DNA from: Hydra vulgaris
Taxonomy: Eukaryota > Cnidaria > Hydrozoa > Anthoathecata > Hydridae
Reading direction: 5' to 3'
DNA: 64,000 nucleotides
Assembly: GCF_038396675.1 (NCBI RefSeq)
Contig: NC_088934.1
Span: forward strand, 33,415,001-33,479,000
Shown here: in pieces, positions 63,362 to 64,000 of the stretch
How the letters are laid out: every line of letters starts with the position of its first letter
Numbering within the stretch: the first letter of the stretch is position 1
Notes under the pieces: generated by a model
The model's input: the letters and a program-made list of their open reading frames with translations, nothing else
What the model was told of the DNA's origin: nothing
The model's database searches: none
Made by a program: the position numbers and the translations under genes

Positions 63362-63452
63362 AATTTGTCCATTTTGCTTACTTAATTTAGTACAAAATAA
63401 ATTATGTTATAACGAATTTAATATCAAATTAAGTAAGCTACATGGACAAATT
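63362..63452. repeat. inverted repeat (MITE-like)
   Basis: AATTTGTCCATTTTGCTTAC then TTAATTT is mirrored by AAATTAAGTAAGCTACATGG then ACAAATT. Confidence 0.75.
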
Positions 63453-63477
63453 ATAAGTTCTAGCAGAAGTTATTCTT

Positions 63478-63535
63478 GATTCTTGAGCAATAATAATGTC
63501 TGTAGAACTTCTGCATACATTATTGCTCAAGAGTC
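63478..63535. repeat. inverted repeat
   Basis: GATTCTTGAGCAATAATAAT is mirrored by CATTATTGCTCAAGAGTC; the loop contains GTAGAACTTCTGC, itself echoed by AGCAGAAGTTATTC just upstream. Confidence 0.7.
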
Positions 63536-63539
63536 GATT

Positions 63540-64000
63540 TTATCAACAAGGTTAAAGAATTTATCCAAGATAATATCAATAAACAAATGTGTTATGTTAT
63601 TTATTATTGATATATGTATATATTATTATTATATACTTTATCTTTTTGTAATATATGACATCTTGATCTTGTGCTTTACTTGTTAAAAAAGGTTAATACT
63701 TATTTATTTCATTTTTTTATATTATTTAAATATTATATGATTAATATATATATTTGAATTGTATTTATGAAATTATTATTGTATATATTATATGACTTTT
63801 ATTGCTATTGTTATTATGTACAATATAAAACAGGTTATTAACGCGGATTTGTTCAATTTTTCCCCACAAAAAGATGATTATGATGCTATTGTATTTGAAA
63901 CTGCATTATACTTATCTTTCAATGTTGACAACCTTCCAATATGTAAAGCAAGTTTCTCTCAAATATAGCATTGCTTTTTTTAAAAATTGTTTCATGATTT
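63540..64000. other. AT-rich end of window, no gene seen
   Basis: Contains only short ORFs. The last 170 bases (from about 63836) read INADLFNFSPQKDDYDAIVF on the plus strand, slightly more protein-like, but too short to judge and possibly cut by the window edge. Confidence 0.4.

Overview
The window looks like nuclear DNA of a cnidarian, most likely a Hydra (inference). It is extremely AT-rich, carries many long (TA)n and (TATG)n microsatellites, has spliced animal genes, and is crowded with decayed transposons (Penelope-like, jockey/CR1-like LINEs, hAT, mariner, MULE, tRNA-derived SINEs). No bacterial, plasmid, phage or CRISPR feature was seen.

Two host genes can be rebuilt from exons with matching splice phase, both on the minus strand. 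(1) A ZCCHC14-like gene spans about 26 kb (1282-27282). It has a conserved N-terminal domain, a long Ser/Asn-rich linker with a 4x10-residue repeat, a SAM domain split by an intron, and a C-terminal CCHC zinc knuckle. By family it is an RNA-binding adaptor that brings TENT4-type poly(A)/mixed-tail polymerases to hairpin-bearing RNAs. (2) A Q50 paired-like homeobox gene (37620-39068) has three exons and predicts 308 residues. Its homeodomain is interrupted at position 46/47 by an intron made mostly of a TA/TATG microsatellite.

Layout: 1-27.3 kb is the ZCCHC14-like gene. Its introns hold Penelope-like copy 1, LINE A, mariner, hAT and unnamed transposase remnants, SINEs, and an hAT-type MITE with an 8-bp target duplication. 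27.3-30.5 kb is intergenic. 30.9-34.1 kb, plus strand, is a damaged gene of a transposase-like multi-copy family with a coiled coil, an HGDG motif and a C-terminal SH3/Tudor-like end; its last 628 codons are open. 37.6-39.1 kb is the homeobox gene. 39.1-53 kb holds only repeats and TE relics: a TTCTATAGAA palindromic MITE, LINE C split by a TATA-flanked MITE, a MULE relic, a SINE, and an integrase/Ulp1-like relic. 53-64 kb is dominated by retroelements: a second SINE family, a giant TATG tract, a Penelope-like element between 206-bp inverted repeats, LINE B with a SINE inside it, and Penelope-like copy 2 between 85-bp inverted repeats.

The most interesting points are the inverted-repeat Penelope-like elements whose ends sit on (TA)n tracts, the transposase-like gene at 30.9-34.1 kb, and the candidate 16-bp microexon and near-ATG splice acceptor of the ZCCHC14-like gene.
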